A stretch of DNA of 64,000 bases from Sambucus nigra (GCA_949130495.1 OX422210.1:504533760-504597759); one strand, 5' to 3'; counted from the stretch's first letter, positions 33,299 through 45,597 are shown. Program-made: numbers and translations. The notes: generated by a model from the letters alone, not told the origin.

Positions 33299-33590
33299 CC
33301 TCCCAGTGTCCACACCACTCCCTTGTAGATGGAAGCAAATAGAACCCCACTACCCTACCCAATTATAAATATATACACTCAATAGCGATACCAACGACAC
33401 ATCTACTAAGTGCATTTCATGCACAATTCTAGCGTTAACCAAAATACTGCAATGGACTCATATCACATTGAACCTATCCCATCTACCCATGGATAAAATT
33501 TTACACTTCCAATTGCCAATGTCTCAGGATGTATAAATGGATGTTGAACGTAATACTTTCATCTGAACTCTCCCAAAAATTGATTTATCT
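33299..33590. repeat. Direct duplication, copy 1
   Basis: About 290 bases that recur at 35337-35622 in the same orientation, starting tcctccca-t-tccaca and including gatggaagcaaa, tatagcgataccaac-like and ccatggataaaatttt words. By eye most positions match, with scattered substitutions. Confidence 0.8.
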
Positions 33591-35200
33591 TACCACTCAC
33601 GTTAGTCTTTAACTCTTCGATTTGTGATGACGTTCTTGAACTATTCAAAAATAATATCGATTATCTTAATCCTTGTCAGCCGACTCTAAATCTCGTTCAA
33701 CAGACGAAATTTATTATTTCCCACCCTTCAACCAACTACAGGGTGAACGAAAACACCTCCCACCTCAAGTATCAAAAGGCATCTTTCTAATAATAGCTAG
33801 TAGGAGTCATTACACACAAGTCTACCGTGTTAATTTCTCCTCCCAATTATTTAAAGTCTAGAATACGCATATCTCTCGTCCTTCAACATCCTAGTCACTT
33901 TTCTCATTTACTCCTCGGTCTATGGGTAATATGTCTTATTCAAAACACACTTCGTCCCCACTGTCTATTGATCCTCCCAATCGTAGGTGGGACTTAAGGA
34001 TCTCATCTTGAGTCACAATAATTGTTGGGTGACCTCTTGTGTCAGTTCATTTCCTCTCTCAGATGAAATGTTGGGTACGTTACCTGATAATGTAACTCAC
34101 CCAAATTAGCAACAATTATTCTGCCTCGGTTAAGCAATCCCGCAAACCCAAATGGAATCTTGACCTAAACATGATGTTGGTAACTCAGCAATGAACATTA
34201 TCATTTTGCCTATCATTATGTCACTAGAATCACGAACTACGGAAAAATTCTGGTGGATCACCTCGGACCCATTTGTTCCCATTTACGAGTGGTTCACTTA
34301 GAGATAATTTCATTATGTCCCACTCCCCACCAATCCACACGCTTAATATCCTATGTCACATGGTACATCTCACTCTCCTTCATAGGTTACTCCAAAAATC
34401 ACAACCCATGTGTCTGTACATCCTGGGTCCTTTTCTCATGGTAAAAATCACATCATATATGTGCGCAAACTAACTAGGGCACCAATACACCATATATCTC
34501 ATGCATATCTGCATAAACATCATTGACCTGACATATTTATCTGAAGTTCGGTCCCGCATGCTCAACTTGGCTATATCGTAATGGTATTCATAATCATCCA
34601 ACTAATTGCAATTTAATTATCCTCAAGATTGTCGCACCCATCTAGTGGTGGTGTAAAAATGTCCTAGTGTTTCTTAGACAACACTACCTGTCTTCATTGG
34701 CATTGTATCATATAGTAGCTCTCAACTTAAATTGTTTTCTACACATGTAGAATGATCACCATTCAAAACTGATACTATAGCATCCAATAACGTCTCCAAA
34801 CTTTCGACATGTAATAAAGTTCACACATGGAACACACAAGATTAAAATCCAACCAAGAAATTTCCCCCAATGCCGTATCACTTGGAAATATCAGTTCACA
34901 TTAACGGGACAAACAAAATCCTAAACCTAGATGTATAAATCTAATCCTCAACTTCCACATCTCTAATGGAGTCATAAACACTACGCCCGCACTATCACTA
35001 AGTTCCTTATGCTAAATCAATAACGAACTAAATATCTCCACTCGATAGTAAACCCAATATCTCCTAAGTCACGTCAGGATAGTCCTTAAGCACCAAATTG
35101 AATATGACGAGACAATTATATTCTATGACATCTTTATTTCAATATAATATGTACACGACTAAGTTCTATTTTAGGTGAAATATTGTAAAAATAACATATC
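33591..35200. other. Unassigned part of E5
   Basis: I cannot assign this 1.6-kb stretch. Short open frames occur on both strands but none resembles a known domain. Its base composition is like the E5 gag region and it lies between the two copies of the direct duplication, so it is probably decayed internal sequence of the same element. Confidence 0.4.
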
Positions 35201-35740
35201 CTGCCCTAGAATAGTGAACATAATAACCTTACTATGACAGTCCACCATCACTCACCATGGCTAACTAGTCCATACCCAGGAAAACATCATACCCATATAG
35301 CATCTCTATAAAATGAGCAAATCTCCAAAAACATATCCTCCCAATATCCACATCTCTCCCCTATAGATGGAAGCAAAGAGAGTCTTGCTACCTAACTATA
35401 AATATATTTACTCAATGGTGATACCAATGATACATCTACTAAGCATGTTTCACCTAAAATTCCAGTGTTAACCAAATATGGTGATGCACTCATATCATTT
35501 TGAACCTATCCCATATGTCCATGGATAAAATTTATACTTCCAATTGCAAATTCCTTTGGATGTTTAAATGGATGTTGTATGTAATACTCTCATCTAAACT
35601 CACCCAAAAAATTATTTATCTGTTGCCCCTGCTGGGCACTCGGATCCTGTCCCCTGAAGTCTCTGCAGATAATATTAACACATGTGGTCCTACTCTCCAC
35701 ATATAAGACACCTCCCTGTGTAATCCCCACGTTTCTGGAC
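35201..35740 (-). pseudogene. E5 zinc knuckle and protease remnant
   Basis: Read leftwards: CLICGE (about 35705) is the remains of a CCHC knuckle, then the duplicated block 35622-35337, then GYDVFLGMD (about 35290), the end-of-protease motif of chromoviruses before the RT. Stops interrupt all frames. Confidence 0.55.
35337..35622. repeat. Direct duplication, copy 2
   Basis: Partner of 33299-33590. This copy sits between the zinc knuckle and the GMD motif, where the protease is expected, so it is probably the original and copy 1 the duplicate. Confidence 0.75.
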
Positions 35741-35989
35741 CTATTGGACATATCAGGGTTGCCTTCTCTCTAGCACTATAGCCTCGGCTCGATTTTACTC
35801 CTATCGTTACTTTAGCTTCGCTGAACCTATGGAACACATTACTATTCTTGATGACCTTGTCTAAATACACTATCACTCAATCGAGACTTCGTTGATTTAT
35901 CGAGTCTCCATGTCGGGTAATTCTTTAGTAGTTTCCCATAACACCGATACATCTAATCTTACTATAATGGATAGACTTTCCCACGCTCT

Positions 35990-36880
35990 TGGCTCTCTTA
36001 AGATGGAAGTGCTAATATAAAAGTACGATATCGGTACTAATCATTCAAGCCATATTCCCATGAATGTTTCTTATCCTACCCACGAGTCCATCATCAAACT
36101 CAAGGACCCTATTCTCCTCTATAATCACCTTGTCGGGTACGAAGCTCGATAAACGAGCACATTCTTCCTCATACTCGACTACTGTTCGACCTTCTTGTAA
36201 TAAATTAAGAAATTTCCTTCAGATCTCTATTTAAACCTTAGATAAAAGGATTTTCTTGCAAACCGCACTCAAATTCTTCATCACTTTATAGTATAAAGCT
36301 TCTCATATGTGGTCACTAACACCCATCACTACAAAATTGATCCTACGAGCTAAGAAAATAGTCCAAACTTTAATCTTGAGCGTCACTGCATTCCAGATAC
36401 ACAAATGCCTTTGAATTTTTTCCTTCCATTAGCTAATTAATACATGTCCTCACGTTTCCCCTAACTCGTGTGGATGTCTCCTCTGAAAATCCCTCCCAAC
36501 TCCCTCCCATACTGACTATAATGGGTGAGTCTAAATTGGCGTCACCATCTGTCGTGGCGATATTCGGGAAAACTAGTATGCTCTAGCGATCACAACAACA
36601 TTATATTCCTCAGCAATAATAGTGGTGACTTCTACTGCATTTACTATTTCTAAAATAATCTACATCTCTTACTAAGCCTTTCCTCATACAGTCCTCCTAA
36701 CAACCCTTGTTTCTCGTCCTTCTCGTATTCGACTTCTGAAACCTAATCGGACTCGTTTAAAATTCACTTCCATTATACATGATAGAAGGAGAACGTACAT
36801 CATAATATGAATCAAATTCCTAATCATAGGTCTCTACATCCAAGAACGCTATGGATGAAAACGTAATAAGTCCACGTAAA
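35990..36880 (-). pseudogene. E5 gag (chromovirus type)
   Basis: The gag core is visible at about 36215-36100: FLNLLQEGRTVVEYEEECAR followed by LSSFVPDKVIIEENRVLEF and DDGLVG, which matches the Ty3/gypsy retrotransposon gag pattern (F..L.QG..TV.EYE..F..LS.F.P). The 5' part up to the PBS is noisy, with many frame changes. Confidence 0.65.
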
Positions 36881-36903
36881 TCCTAATGACTCTAGAACAT
36901 GAT

Positions 36904-36915
36904 GCTCTGATACTA
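36904..36915 (-). other. E5 primer binding site (tRNA-iMet type)
   Basis: Minus strand TAGTATCAGAGC, one mismatch from the usual TGGTATCAGAGC complementary to the 3' end of initiator tRNA-Met. Two bases separate it from the LTR end, which is the normal spacing. Confidence 0.75.
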
Positions 36916-36917
36916 TA

Positions 36918-36984
36918 TGTGACACCCCGCTTATTAAAATAACGGGAGGATAATCCTCTACTAAAATAAAATATGAATCTCATT
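36918..36984 (-). repeat. E5 LTR, last ~67 bp only
   Basis: Plus-strand reading tgtgacaccccgcttattaa, that is an LTR ending in ...TGTCACA on the minus strand. It is cut after about 67 bases, where plus-strand RT sequence begins. Its minus-strand text (ttcatattttattttagtag) resembles the end of the E4 3' LTR (about 41800-41859). Confidence 0.55.
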
Positions 36985-37650
36985 ACCTCCATTAGAAATG
37001 AAAGAGTTAGGAGAGAAGATCCAGTAGTTATTCATCCATGGATTCATACGGAGGAGTACATCTCCGTGGGGAGCTCCATTCTTATTTATGAACAAGAGAG
37101 ATGGTTATCTTCAATTATGTATAGATTATCGAGAGTTGAATAAATTCACGATATGGAATAAGTATTTGTTGATGTGTATCGATGATTTATTCGACTAGTT
37201 GATTGGTGCATCATCTTTTTCCAAGATTGATTTTCGCTTAAGGTATCATCAGTTACGTATTGGGGAAGAAGACATATTGAATACGGATTTCCTAATGCGA
37301 TATGGTTTATACGAGTTTTGGGTCATGCCATTTTTTTTACCAACACACTAGTAGTATTCATGGATATAATGAATCGGGAGTTTTGACCATTTCTGGATCA
37401 GTTAATCATTGTGTTTATCGAAGATATTTTGATATACTAATGGTCAATAGGGGAACATAAATATAATTTATGGTTGGTTTTGTAAACACTATGGGAACAT
37501 AAGTTGTACGTAAAGTTCTCTTAAGTGTGGGTTTTGGCTGCGAGAGGCAATTCTTGGGCCATGTTATATTCGCACCTCAGATTTTAGTCGATCCTAGAAA
37601 AGTTTTTGCAGTTATAGTTAAGAATTTTTTGGGCTTGGCGGGGTGTTACA
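36985..37650 (+). pseudogene. E4 pol: reverse transcriptase
   Basis: Frames together read [59 protein letters not shown] and [12 protein letters not shown], matching the RT of chromoviruses. The catalytic motif is VFIEDILIY: the first Asp of the usual DD pair is Glu (codon at 37420-37422), which should disable it. Several stops and frameshifts follow to 37650. Confidence 0.85.
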
Positions 37651-38230
37651 TGAGGTTCATTTAGGAGTTCTAAAATATTGTTGGTCCATGAATGCACACA
37701 CCCGTAAGGGGATACCTTTCGTTTGGAGTGTAGATTGCCACAGTGCTTATGAGGAGCTCTGGGAGAAGCTCACTATCGTCTTTGTAGTTTTATTACCCTA
37801 GACCAACGTGGATAATTTGATATTTATAGACACATCACTTTGGGGATTATGAGGTGTACTAATAGAGGAGGATAATCCTATAGCTTATGTGTCCTAAAAG
37901 ATAAAGCCTCATGAAGGTTATTACCCCACTCATGATGTGGAGTTGGACATAGTAGTTTTTTCCCTTCGTATTTGGATACACTATCAGTTGGGTGAGAAGT
38001 TCACATTGTCTTTTGATCACAAGAGTCTCTAATACTTGTTTACACAGAGGGGGTTTATAATGAGACAAAGTATAAGGCTTGAGTTTATTAAGGACTACCA
38101 TTGTTCAATCCACTACCACTCGAGGAAGGAGAATGCAGTAGGTGATCCATTGAGTCAGAGACCGACCATTACTTTGGCAGTTTTGTTGGACAAAAATGAG
38201 GATTTTTACCTGACATGTGGGTAGCATAGT
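37651..38230 (+). pseudogene. E4 pol: RNase H
   Basis: NLIFIDTSLWG (37812), IEEDNPIAYVS, YYPTHDVELDIVVFSLRIW and HYHSRKENAVGDPLSQRP (38115-38165) give the Ty3-type RNase H and the linker to integrase. The first Asp motif (DTSLWG) and the ENAVGDPLSQR motif are visible. In-frame stops at about 37848 and 37895. Confidence 0.8.
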
Positions 38231-38339
38231 TAATGCCACTCGGGACTTAGATTTGTCTGATATAGTTTTTGGGTTAATGATGGTTACACCAGTTATGGTG
38301 ACGAGGTTGCACAGGCTTCGGATACCTTATGTCAAGAGA

Positions 38340-39120
38340 AGTTATAATAACTAGTGTTAGGTAGAGTTCCTTCATTCTATATCAGTTTAGATGACGAATT
38401 GAGATTTTAGGGACGGTTGGTAGTGCCAGAGAATTCTGAGTTGAAGAGGGCCATTTTGGATGAGTCACACAGTTCACAATGCATGGTACATCTGAACATG
38501 TGTTGAGCATATTGGTTAATCATAATGATTAAGAATTTTTCATAGTTTGTGTATAAGTATACCAACTATTATCTAGTAAAGGTGGAGCCCCAAAGACAGG
38601 TAAGGTAGTTCCGACCTTACATTCCCGATAGGAAGTGGGAAAGTATTTCCATGGACTTCATAGGGTACTTCTTAGGCCCCAGTGAGGTCACGATTAGATT
38701 TGGTTCATCATTGATAGATTGACCAAGGTATCTCATATCCTTTTAGTATGGAATGATTTCATAGCCGAGAAGTATGCTAAATTATTTATAGCAGATATAG
38801 TAAGACTTCATTGTGTTCCACGTGACATTATGGTCGACCGGGACAACACTTTTATATCTCATTTCTGGAGGGGTTTTCAAGAGGCTATGGGAGTTCAGTT
38901 GAATTTGAACACAATGTTTCACCCTCAATTAGACGGTCAAATAGAGCAGGTGGATCAAATTTTGGAGGATATACTTTAGGCATGTGTATTGGATCTCAAA
39001 GGATCGTGGGATCATCATTTACCTCTTATAAAGTTTTCATATAATAATTGTCAAAAGCAAACTATTTATATGGCACTCTACGAGGCGTTATATGGATAAT
39101 CGTTATGTTCACCAAACTAA
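38340..39120 (+). pseudogene. E4 pol: integrase
   Basis: VPENSELKRAILDESHSSQC (about 38430) leads into a zinc region with few residues left. The core has KWESISMDFIGYF (first Asp), open frame 38719-38979 with RLHCVPRDIMVDRDNTFISH (second Asp) and FHPQLDGQIEQVDQILEDIL (Glu), then DLKGSWDHHLPLIKFSYNN and ALYEALYG. All three catalytic acids are present, although stops interrupt the frame. Confidence 0.85.
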
Positions 39121-39686
39121 TGGTTAGAGTTGGGAGAACATAGGATGTTCGGACCATATGTTATTTAGGACACCTCATAGAAAGTGGCACATATCCGAGC
39201 ATGGATGAAGATGGCACGGTATCGGAAAAAGAGTTATGCTAGTTATGAGATTGATGAAATTAGAGTTTCAAGTGGGTGCTCGGGTTCTTCTTCGAGTTTC
39301 CCCCATGAAAGGGGTGGTTAGATTTGGGTCTAAGAGGAAGTTGGCAACCTATTACTTCAGTCCCTTCATAATTTTGGACAGGGTAGGCCCTATGGAATAA
39401 AAATTGTATTTTCCTGACCACCTTGAGTGGGTTCATGATATTTTCCAAGTTGAGAAAGTTTTTGAGGGACGAGGTCACCTACTACCACATCGACCTCGAT
39501 GGGATTGAGCTGTAGCGTGATGTGAGTTATGAGGAGAGATCACAGTTCATTTTGGACTAGAGAGAGAAGACTTTGCATTTAAAAGTCATACCGTTAGTTA
39601 GGGTCCAGTGTGGACATTATACCGAGGCCGAGTCTACCCGAGAGAGAAAGGACGACATGCGATCAAGATATCCAGAGTTATTCTAG
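39121..39686 (+). pseudogene. E4 pol: integrase tail with chromodomain-type C-terminus
   Basis: After the integrase tail (RYRKKSYASYEID, then KLATYYFSPFIILDRVGP-like words in changing frames) the C-terminus reads SFWTREKTLHLKVIPLVRVQ and EAESTRERKDDMRSRYPELF before the stop at 39684-39686. This chromodomain-like ending is diagnostic for Tekay-type chromoviruses, where it is thought to direct insertion into heterochromatin. Confidence 0.75.
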
Positions 39687-39726
39687 TTAGGTATGAAATT
39701 GAATTTTGAGGACAAAATTCATTATT

Positions 39727-39743
39727 TTAGAGGGTAAGAATCA
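39727..39743 (+). other. E4 polypurine tract
   Basis: The run tagagggtaagaatca just before the inferred LTR start follows gaggacaaaattc, the usual words at this place in chromoviruses. It is worn. Confidence 0.5.
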
Positions 39744-41859
39744 TGATTGAGGATAAATCAAATAAATTATATATGTGTATATTTGTGTGTATCTATCTGT
39801 AGTGACTAGTGATGTCACTAAAATTATGTTATCAATTAAAATAGAATTGAATTTAAAATACAGTAATAAAATCATAATTATTTAATGAATTAACATAACA
39901 ATGTTAGTGAAATAATTCGAGTGACTTTAGGAATGCGTAGAAAGTCTGATTACACCTAAAAAGATTAGGTTTTAAGGCCCATAGGTTAGTATATAACTTG
40001 GACTAGACTTTAGGCTATATGGAATCAGTTTTGGGCTTAATAGGTCATGGTCCAGATGGGTTTTAACCCTAATTTCGTGGTTATCATTATAAAATGAAGA
40101 TTAAAGTTAAGTTAACTCACTTTTTACATCTTAGAGGAGAACACTAGAGCTAAGGAGAAGAGACTAGGAGAAGGATAAGAGGAATTGGGGATTTTAGCTT
40201 AGGAATTCAACCTAGTTGAGTTAGAGGAAATTTTATTTATTATAATTATATAATTGAAGTTATTTTATATTATGATTATCATTGGAATCTTAACTTATAT
40301 TTGTATGACCTGAATTAGGCAAGTAAATGAACAAAGATTGGAATATTGTTAATTGGATGATTATGTGATAATCCATGTTCTTAGAATAGTATGAAATTGA
40401 TCGTATTTATAATGATTCAAAATATAAATTGTTAAATTAGTGATATGGATTTTATGCTACATGTTTAAGAATTGGAAACCTTTTGTTAATTTCATGGATT
40501 GAACTATAATTGAGTGGAATTAGGATCAATGCACTTTTAGGGTTCTTGGGATGATAATTGAGATTAACATCTTAAATCAGTGTTTAGATGAATCTAAAAT
40601 CATTAGAATTTTCATAGGATTATTTTTAGAATGATTATACATCGATATATTGAAGTTTGGAGACGTTTATAGTCTTGGAATGAAGGTTTTATGTTTAAAA
40701 ATGGCAGATTTTTTGCAAATAAGATGCAGTTATGGAAAAATATCGTTCAAAGGAGATTGTCTCCTCATTCAAACGAGATGAAGGACTCATTCAAACGACA
40801 AATGTATTCTATTTCTAACGACATATGCATTCTATTTCGAACGACGAGATCAATTGAGATTTTTTCTTAATTTTTTATTTTGAATTAAAAGAGGTTAATT
40901 TAGGAATAAAATTAGAAATTAGACTTGTAACCCTTAGTTGTGGGCGAATATTGATACAAACTATATATCAAGTGCGCATACCTAGGATATATGCACTAGA
41001 TTATATACCAGTTGTACATACCTGGGAAATACGTATTATATTTTATTATCAGGTGTCCGTACCTGAAAATTACGCATTAAATTATAATATTTGGTGTGCG
41101 TAGAGGGAAAATACATTGTAAATGGATTATATTTATATAATGTACGATGTCAATTATTATTATATTATAGTTATCAAACTGGACTTCTACCTCAGAGTAT
41201 ATGGATAGACATATAGAGAGGTGTTCCCAAATTAGTATATACTCGGGGGTGGTACTCGGAGGTGGATGTATACTCTACTGAGTTGAATAAGAGTTAATCT
41301 TGGGGATACATGGGGTTTAGAGTAGACGCATAGACACTGTAATATTTAGAGTTGTTTTAGGTTGGGATAATTTAAAAATCAACTAAAATATAAGATGAAG
41401 GTGTGTAGCTTTTTAGATCCTAGCCTTAATATATTGATATACTAAGACTTAATATTGATGTGTTCTATGAACATTTTTCATATCATAGGCAACCAGTGTT
41501 ACCTCACCCCTGATCTAGTTTCAACTACTCTTCATTGCGGATTTCATAAGATGTAGGTGTCGAGCCGTGCTCTCATCTTCTATATTCTTTTTACTCTTAT
41601 GTCGGATTTATACTAAAGTCAATTACTCTCTATTAAGTTTGGCATTTATTACGATGGTGATAGTTTACGAAGATTCTATTACTTTATATTATGTTGATTA
41701 GGTTTCAGAGTATTGGGGTTCACCTATGTATCCTTTATTTTTGTTTAATTGATCTCGTTATATTTATATCCACGATTAAAATGATGTTCAATTGTTTAAA
41801 CTCATGTTTTATTTACTGTAGACCTGATCAATATAGTTTAAATTTTATAGGGGGTCACA
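39744..41859 (+). repeat. E4 3' LTR (about 2.1 kb)
   Basis: From tgattgagg after the polypurine tract to the CA of ggggtcaca at 41859. It is AT-rich and contains the 40-bp tandem array at 40962 and repeated attcaaacga words near 40775-40830. Borders are inferred from the polypurine tract and from the terminal TG and CA; no partner LTR is present except perhaps the E5 scrap. Confidence 0.55.
40962..41121 (+). repeat. Four tandem 40-bp units in the E4 LTR
   Basis: Units start at 40962, 41002, 41042 and 41082, exactly 40 bases apart, each of the form tatat-tcaggtgtgcatacct-gaaatacgcatta. The copies are diverged, yet the period is exact. Confidence 0.75.
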
Positions 41860-41869
41860 GAAGAAGATA

Positions 41870-43000
41870 GATCCATGTATCACCAGAACACTCATCCACT
41901 ATGGTTAGAAAACATTTAAATCCCTTAATAGTTATAACATGAAATGGCCCCTATGCATTATAATGGATCAAGTCAAAAGGAGATTTAGATAAAGAATTGT
42001 GAAAAATAACGGGCAACCTTTTCTTCTTAGCAAAATGCCAAATGGAACAATGGAAGTTTGAATCATTATTATAAGAAATCTTCAATTCTTTATTTAATTG
42101 TTACCACCGTACATGAGAAGGATGGCCTAGCCTATAATTTCAAAGCTCATTATTGGACAGAAAACAAAAGCTACATATAGGTTTTATAGGATTTAAAAGA
42201 ATGGGAAAATCTTCCAGAACGAAGTAGTAGAGATTGTTAAGTCTCTTACCCATCCCAATCTTGGTTCCCTAGGCGAGGTACTAAATCATGTAATAATTAG
42301 CATAAGTCATGAGAGAACAATAAAGGGATTTAATGAGAGAATTGACATATAGGAGGTTATATTTAAAACTTATAATAAACAAAATATTGTGCAATGTATC
42401 ATGATAAACATGAGAAACATTGTGCAACATCCATTTATCATCTCATGTTTCATATTCAAGTTGTGGGATAAGTCTAACCATTAGTCAAAGTAGCATGGGA
42501 AGCAATAGAAGAGACAAAAGATTCAAAGCAGTGCAAAGTATGTCGTATAGGATGAGTAGCAACGATATTTAAAATCCAAGCATTAGAAGGAATTGAAGAG
42601 TGTAGACCACCTAAATTAGGGAATATAGGCAATTGTTTACCATAAGACTGAGATGAGGTCGGGTGAACATGAGAACTAAGAAAACAAATGAGCGATTGAC
42701 ATTGATTAGGAGACAAACCGTATGTAGCAGAATAAGAGGAATTGTCTTAATTAATGTAAAAAGCTATACTAGTCTGATTTGTAATTAGTTTGCTCTGTCA
42801 GGATCAATTCTAGAATTTATAGCTAGGGGTAACCATGTAGCTTACAAAATTTGTCCATAATGTGACTAGAAATGCTAGAGTGAGTACATAAGGACTTGTC
42901 GTGCTTAATTTTGAAATTTCAAGAAGAAGTAGCATTCATACAGGTGGCCATCCCTCTCCTAATCAGTGCGCACGCGCGTGAAGGTCTTCAGCCCTTCCTC
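41870..43000 (-). mobile_element. E8: Ty1/copia fragment (gag zinc knuckle, protease, start of integrase)
   Basis: Minus strand, read leftwards: a CCHC remnant with FCKLHGYP (about 42840), open stretch 42716-42474 with MSPNQCQSLICFLSSHV and WILNIVATHPIRHTLHCFES (the family has Asp-Thr/Ser-Gly where this copy has N-I-V, so the protease site is lost), then RLGHPSHVRW, CPLFFTILY and FDLIHYNA-GPFHVI, the pre-integrase zinc region and integrase start, with FLTIVDECSGDTW. RT and RNase H are missing. E6 begins at 43011, ten bases after its readable end. Confidence 0.75.
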
Positions 43001-45494
43001 GGGGTGCTTCTGTAATGCCCCGACTCCAATTTATGGGTTACCCATGGGTCAACCCGTCCCGACCTGAGATTTAGGTGTGAAGTGCAATGGTACAACATAT
43101 ATAATGTTGTTAATCCAGTTTTATTTTAGTTACTATTTCACTTGTTAGCATGCGATTCCAATTTCAAGTTAAACTACGAGTGGGACCCGTGGGGAGCACC
43201 TCGAAGTACAAGTAAAATGAGGTACTAAAGTAAACATAAATAAAATATACTTACCTGTATAATGCCCTCAAAATATGGAACCTCTCCCAACCTTCCATAA
43301 CAAAATAGGGATGTGAGCCTATACCCAGTGGGATTTGTACAAGCAGTATAGAAACGAATGACAGAAAGGAAAACTCACACGCTATAACCACATGCAAGCG
43401 AAAACGTGTACATATCTACATACGTATACCTTTGAAAAATACCTTCTCCGATGCATTAACCGTTTTAATTTCGAAAACCTTACATGTCCAGATTAATTTA
43501 CCTTAATCTTATTAAAGGCTTTATTTATTTATACATAGCATTGTCATTTTATTTAACACACCCGGTTCAACACTTGAAACCATTAGACTTGATTTATCCA
43601 AACCCATTCTTTTAATAGAATTTAATCCTTTCATTTATTTCAATACACTTTAGTATTTTCATTGAAAATCACCATTTCAACACACGTATTCCCCAGGTTC
43701 GAAAATACTTGTTTAATATGTGAAAATCGTTTTATCACAACACATTCTTGTGTTAAAGATGGGTTTAACCATTTAGGTAGCTTAACTATCATTTACTTAA
43801 TTTCCTCGGCACTTTTTCATTCCTTTATGGACAATAATAGATTTACACATTTACTTGAACATTTCACCTTCAACACGACATTTATTATATCCATTCAAGT
43901 TAGGTTGTATTAACACACTTTACCACATAACCCATTTCTTGACATGTTCCATATTTGGTTTATCTTTTCTCGAAATGTTCCTATACTGCATAATTCCACG
44001 GGCTCCACAACGTCGGCTATGCCCACTATATGCTCTGGCTAGTGATTTAGGGCCTTTCACCCAAGGGCTCGGGGCCCTTCTTGCTTATTTCCCGATTGCA
44101 TCCGAGTCCTTATTAATTTATTTAATATTTCACACCTACCCACATTATTTTACTTCTTTACTTTTACTCGACCGAAGCCAAAATTCGGACTTAACCATCC
44201 ATTTTTTCATTAACACTTGGATATTTGTTTATTTCTCCTTTAAGTTCGTTATTCACACATACGTTGATTTAACACCAAAATCATTCACACTTCAGGAATT
44301 CATTTATTATTCAACCCACACTTGTGTAAAAACCTTCCTTGACATTTTTATTCCATTAAAATGTTCCACTTTAAGTAATTCACCAATTTACCCTTCATTC
44401 ACGAAAGCTTGTAATTTAGTCCTTTATCAAGTGTTGTTTTCCCAAAATGGTTATTAAGTTTCTAACTTAAGAATTTAAATACTTTTAACCACTTTAATAC
44501 TTTCTCAAAATCACAATCTACTCAACTTTCTTACTTGCCACTTTAACACCTTTGATATACAAAATACACCTTTAACATATTAAGGTCCCATTTTCTAGAC
44601 ATTTTAAGTACACACTTTTTAATGGGATTTTGCATCTTAACACCCACTTTACTACTATTCACGCATTTAAATCCTTTGATTTTAATTCTTAACTTTTATC
44701 CCACAACTTATGTAAAACCTCACTCTTTACACATTCTAACACCAAACCCACTTTACTCACTACATGGATTTCACACATTTTAAATACCTATTAAAGTGAA
44801 AGTTTCCCTTCTTCATTTATTCATGTAGGAAATCACTTGTTATTCTCATAAAATGGCTCCAACAAGTCTAACACCTTTTATTGCATAAAATCATATTCAT
44901 TTCCTTATAAACATCATTAAGACACATTTTATTGCATAAAATTTTAGATGAATATATTCTGAAATTTTATATGTTTTAAAAACCATTTTAAATCATCAAT
45001 TTTGAAACCCATTTTGTACAAATGGTAAGATCACTACTAATCCACACTTAGAGGCAAACTAACATCAATCCTACATATATTTAGTCTAATATATGTAAAT
45101 TAACATGTTGATTTTTACTCTACTTCAAGCTTATATCAAAGTTGGTTTTTGCCACCTCAAATGAACTCTAAAATGGAGGAGATGGTGAAGAAGGTGGATG
45201 ACGCCCCACCTTCAAAGGTGGCCTCAATGTGGTCTCTAAAATCCCTCCAAAGCAAGCTCCAAGTATGCTCTGCGAATTTCTTCTTCATCCTTAAAATACT
45301 TTCTTCAAGAACCCATCAACCATGCTAAGAACACTCTCTTCTTCACCTTAATAATCTATATATGGTTTGCTAAGGTAATATAAGGTGTTTAGAGGATAAT
45401 AATGGTGGGTTCATCTGTGGAAATAATTGTGTAATGTGGGGGTTCTAGCCTTTGTATTTCTGGCCAGGAGACATCCTCAATAGAGCTTCAACTT

Positions 45495-45495
45495 G

Positions 45496-45524
<29 letters not shown>
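45495..45524. repeat. (GA)n microsatellite in the E6 LTR
   Basis: About fifteen GA units, on the minus strand a CT-rich leader 65-100 bases downstream of the LTR TATA box. Confidence 0.85.
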
Positions 45525-45526
<2 letters not shown>

Positions 45527-45587
45527 AGAGAGATAAGTGGCTACAAAATGGGGAGGAGAAACAATAACCCTAGCACTCCCTCTCCTA

Positions 45588-45597
45588 CTTTTATATA
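45588..45597 (-). promoter_or_regulatory. TATA box of the E6 LTR
   Basis: Minus strand TATATAAAAG followed by taggagaggg. It separates U3 (to the right) from the transcribed part with the CT-rich leader. Confidence 0.6.

Larger units (their letters stand above)
33296..36985 (-). mobile_element. E5: chromovirus 5' half (LTR end, PBS, gag, protease), inverted
   Basis: On the minus strand from right to left: an LTR end (…GGGGTGTCACA), PBS, gag core, zinc-knuckle remnant, protease. RT is not found; 33600-35200 is unassigned and 33299-33590 duplicates part of the protease region. The LTR end resembles the end of the E4 LTR at 41859. Together with E4 it would make one complete order LTR-gag-protease-RT-integrase-LTR if this block were turned around. 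Confidence 0.6.
36985..41859 (+). mobile_element. E4: Tekay-like chromovirus, 3' half
   Basis: Plus-strand RT, RNase H, integrase, chromodomain region and 3' LTR. The RT begins exactly at the E5 LTR remnant, without its own gag or protease. The C-terminal chromodomain-type sequence and the gaattttgaggacaaaattc word before the LTR are typical of the Tekay (Del) lineage. Confidence 0.75.

Noticed and set aside
33600..33950. Minus-strand words such as MRKVTRMLKDERYAYS resemble the RT region after YxDD.
   Set aside because: Too short and flanked by nothing RT-like; left unassigned.
36985..39686. Gypsy-like pol could come from an endogenous pararetrovirus.
   Set aside because: An integrase with a DDE triad, a chromodomain-type end, a polypurine tract and an LTR are present; pararetroviruses lack integrase and LTRs.
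43855..44457. A 200-codon plus-strand ORF, the longest in the window, hydrophobic in translation.
   Set aside because: It lies inside the E6 LTR, antisense to the element. The matching part of the other LTR has several stops in this frame, and the composition is that of T/C-rich DNA. No family resemblance.
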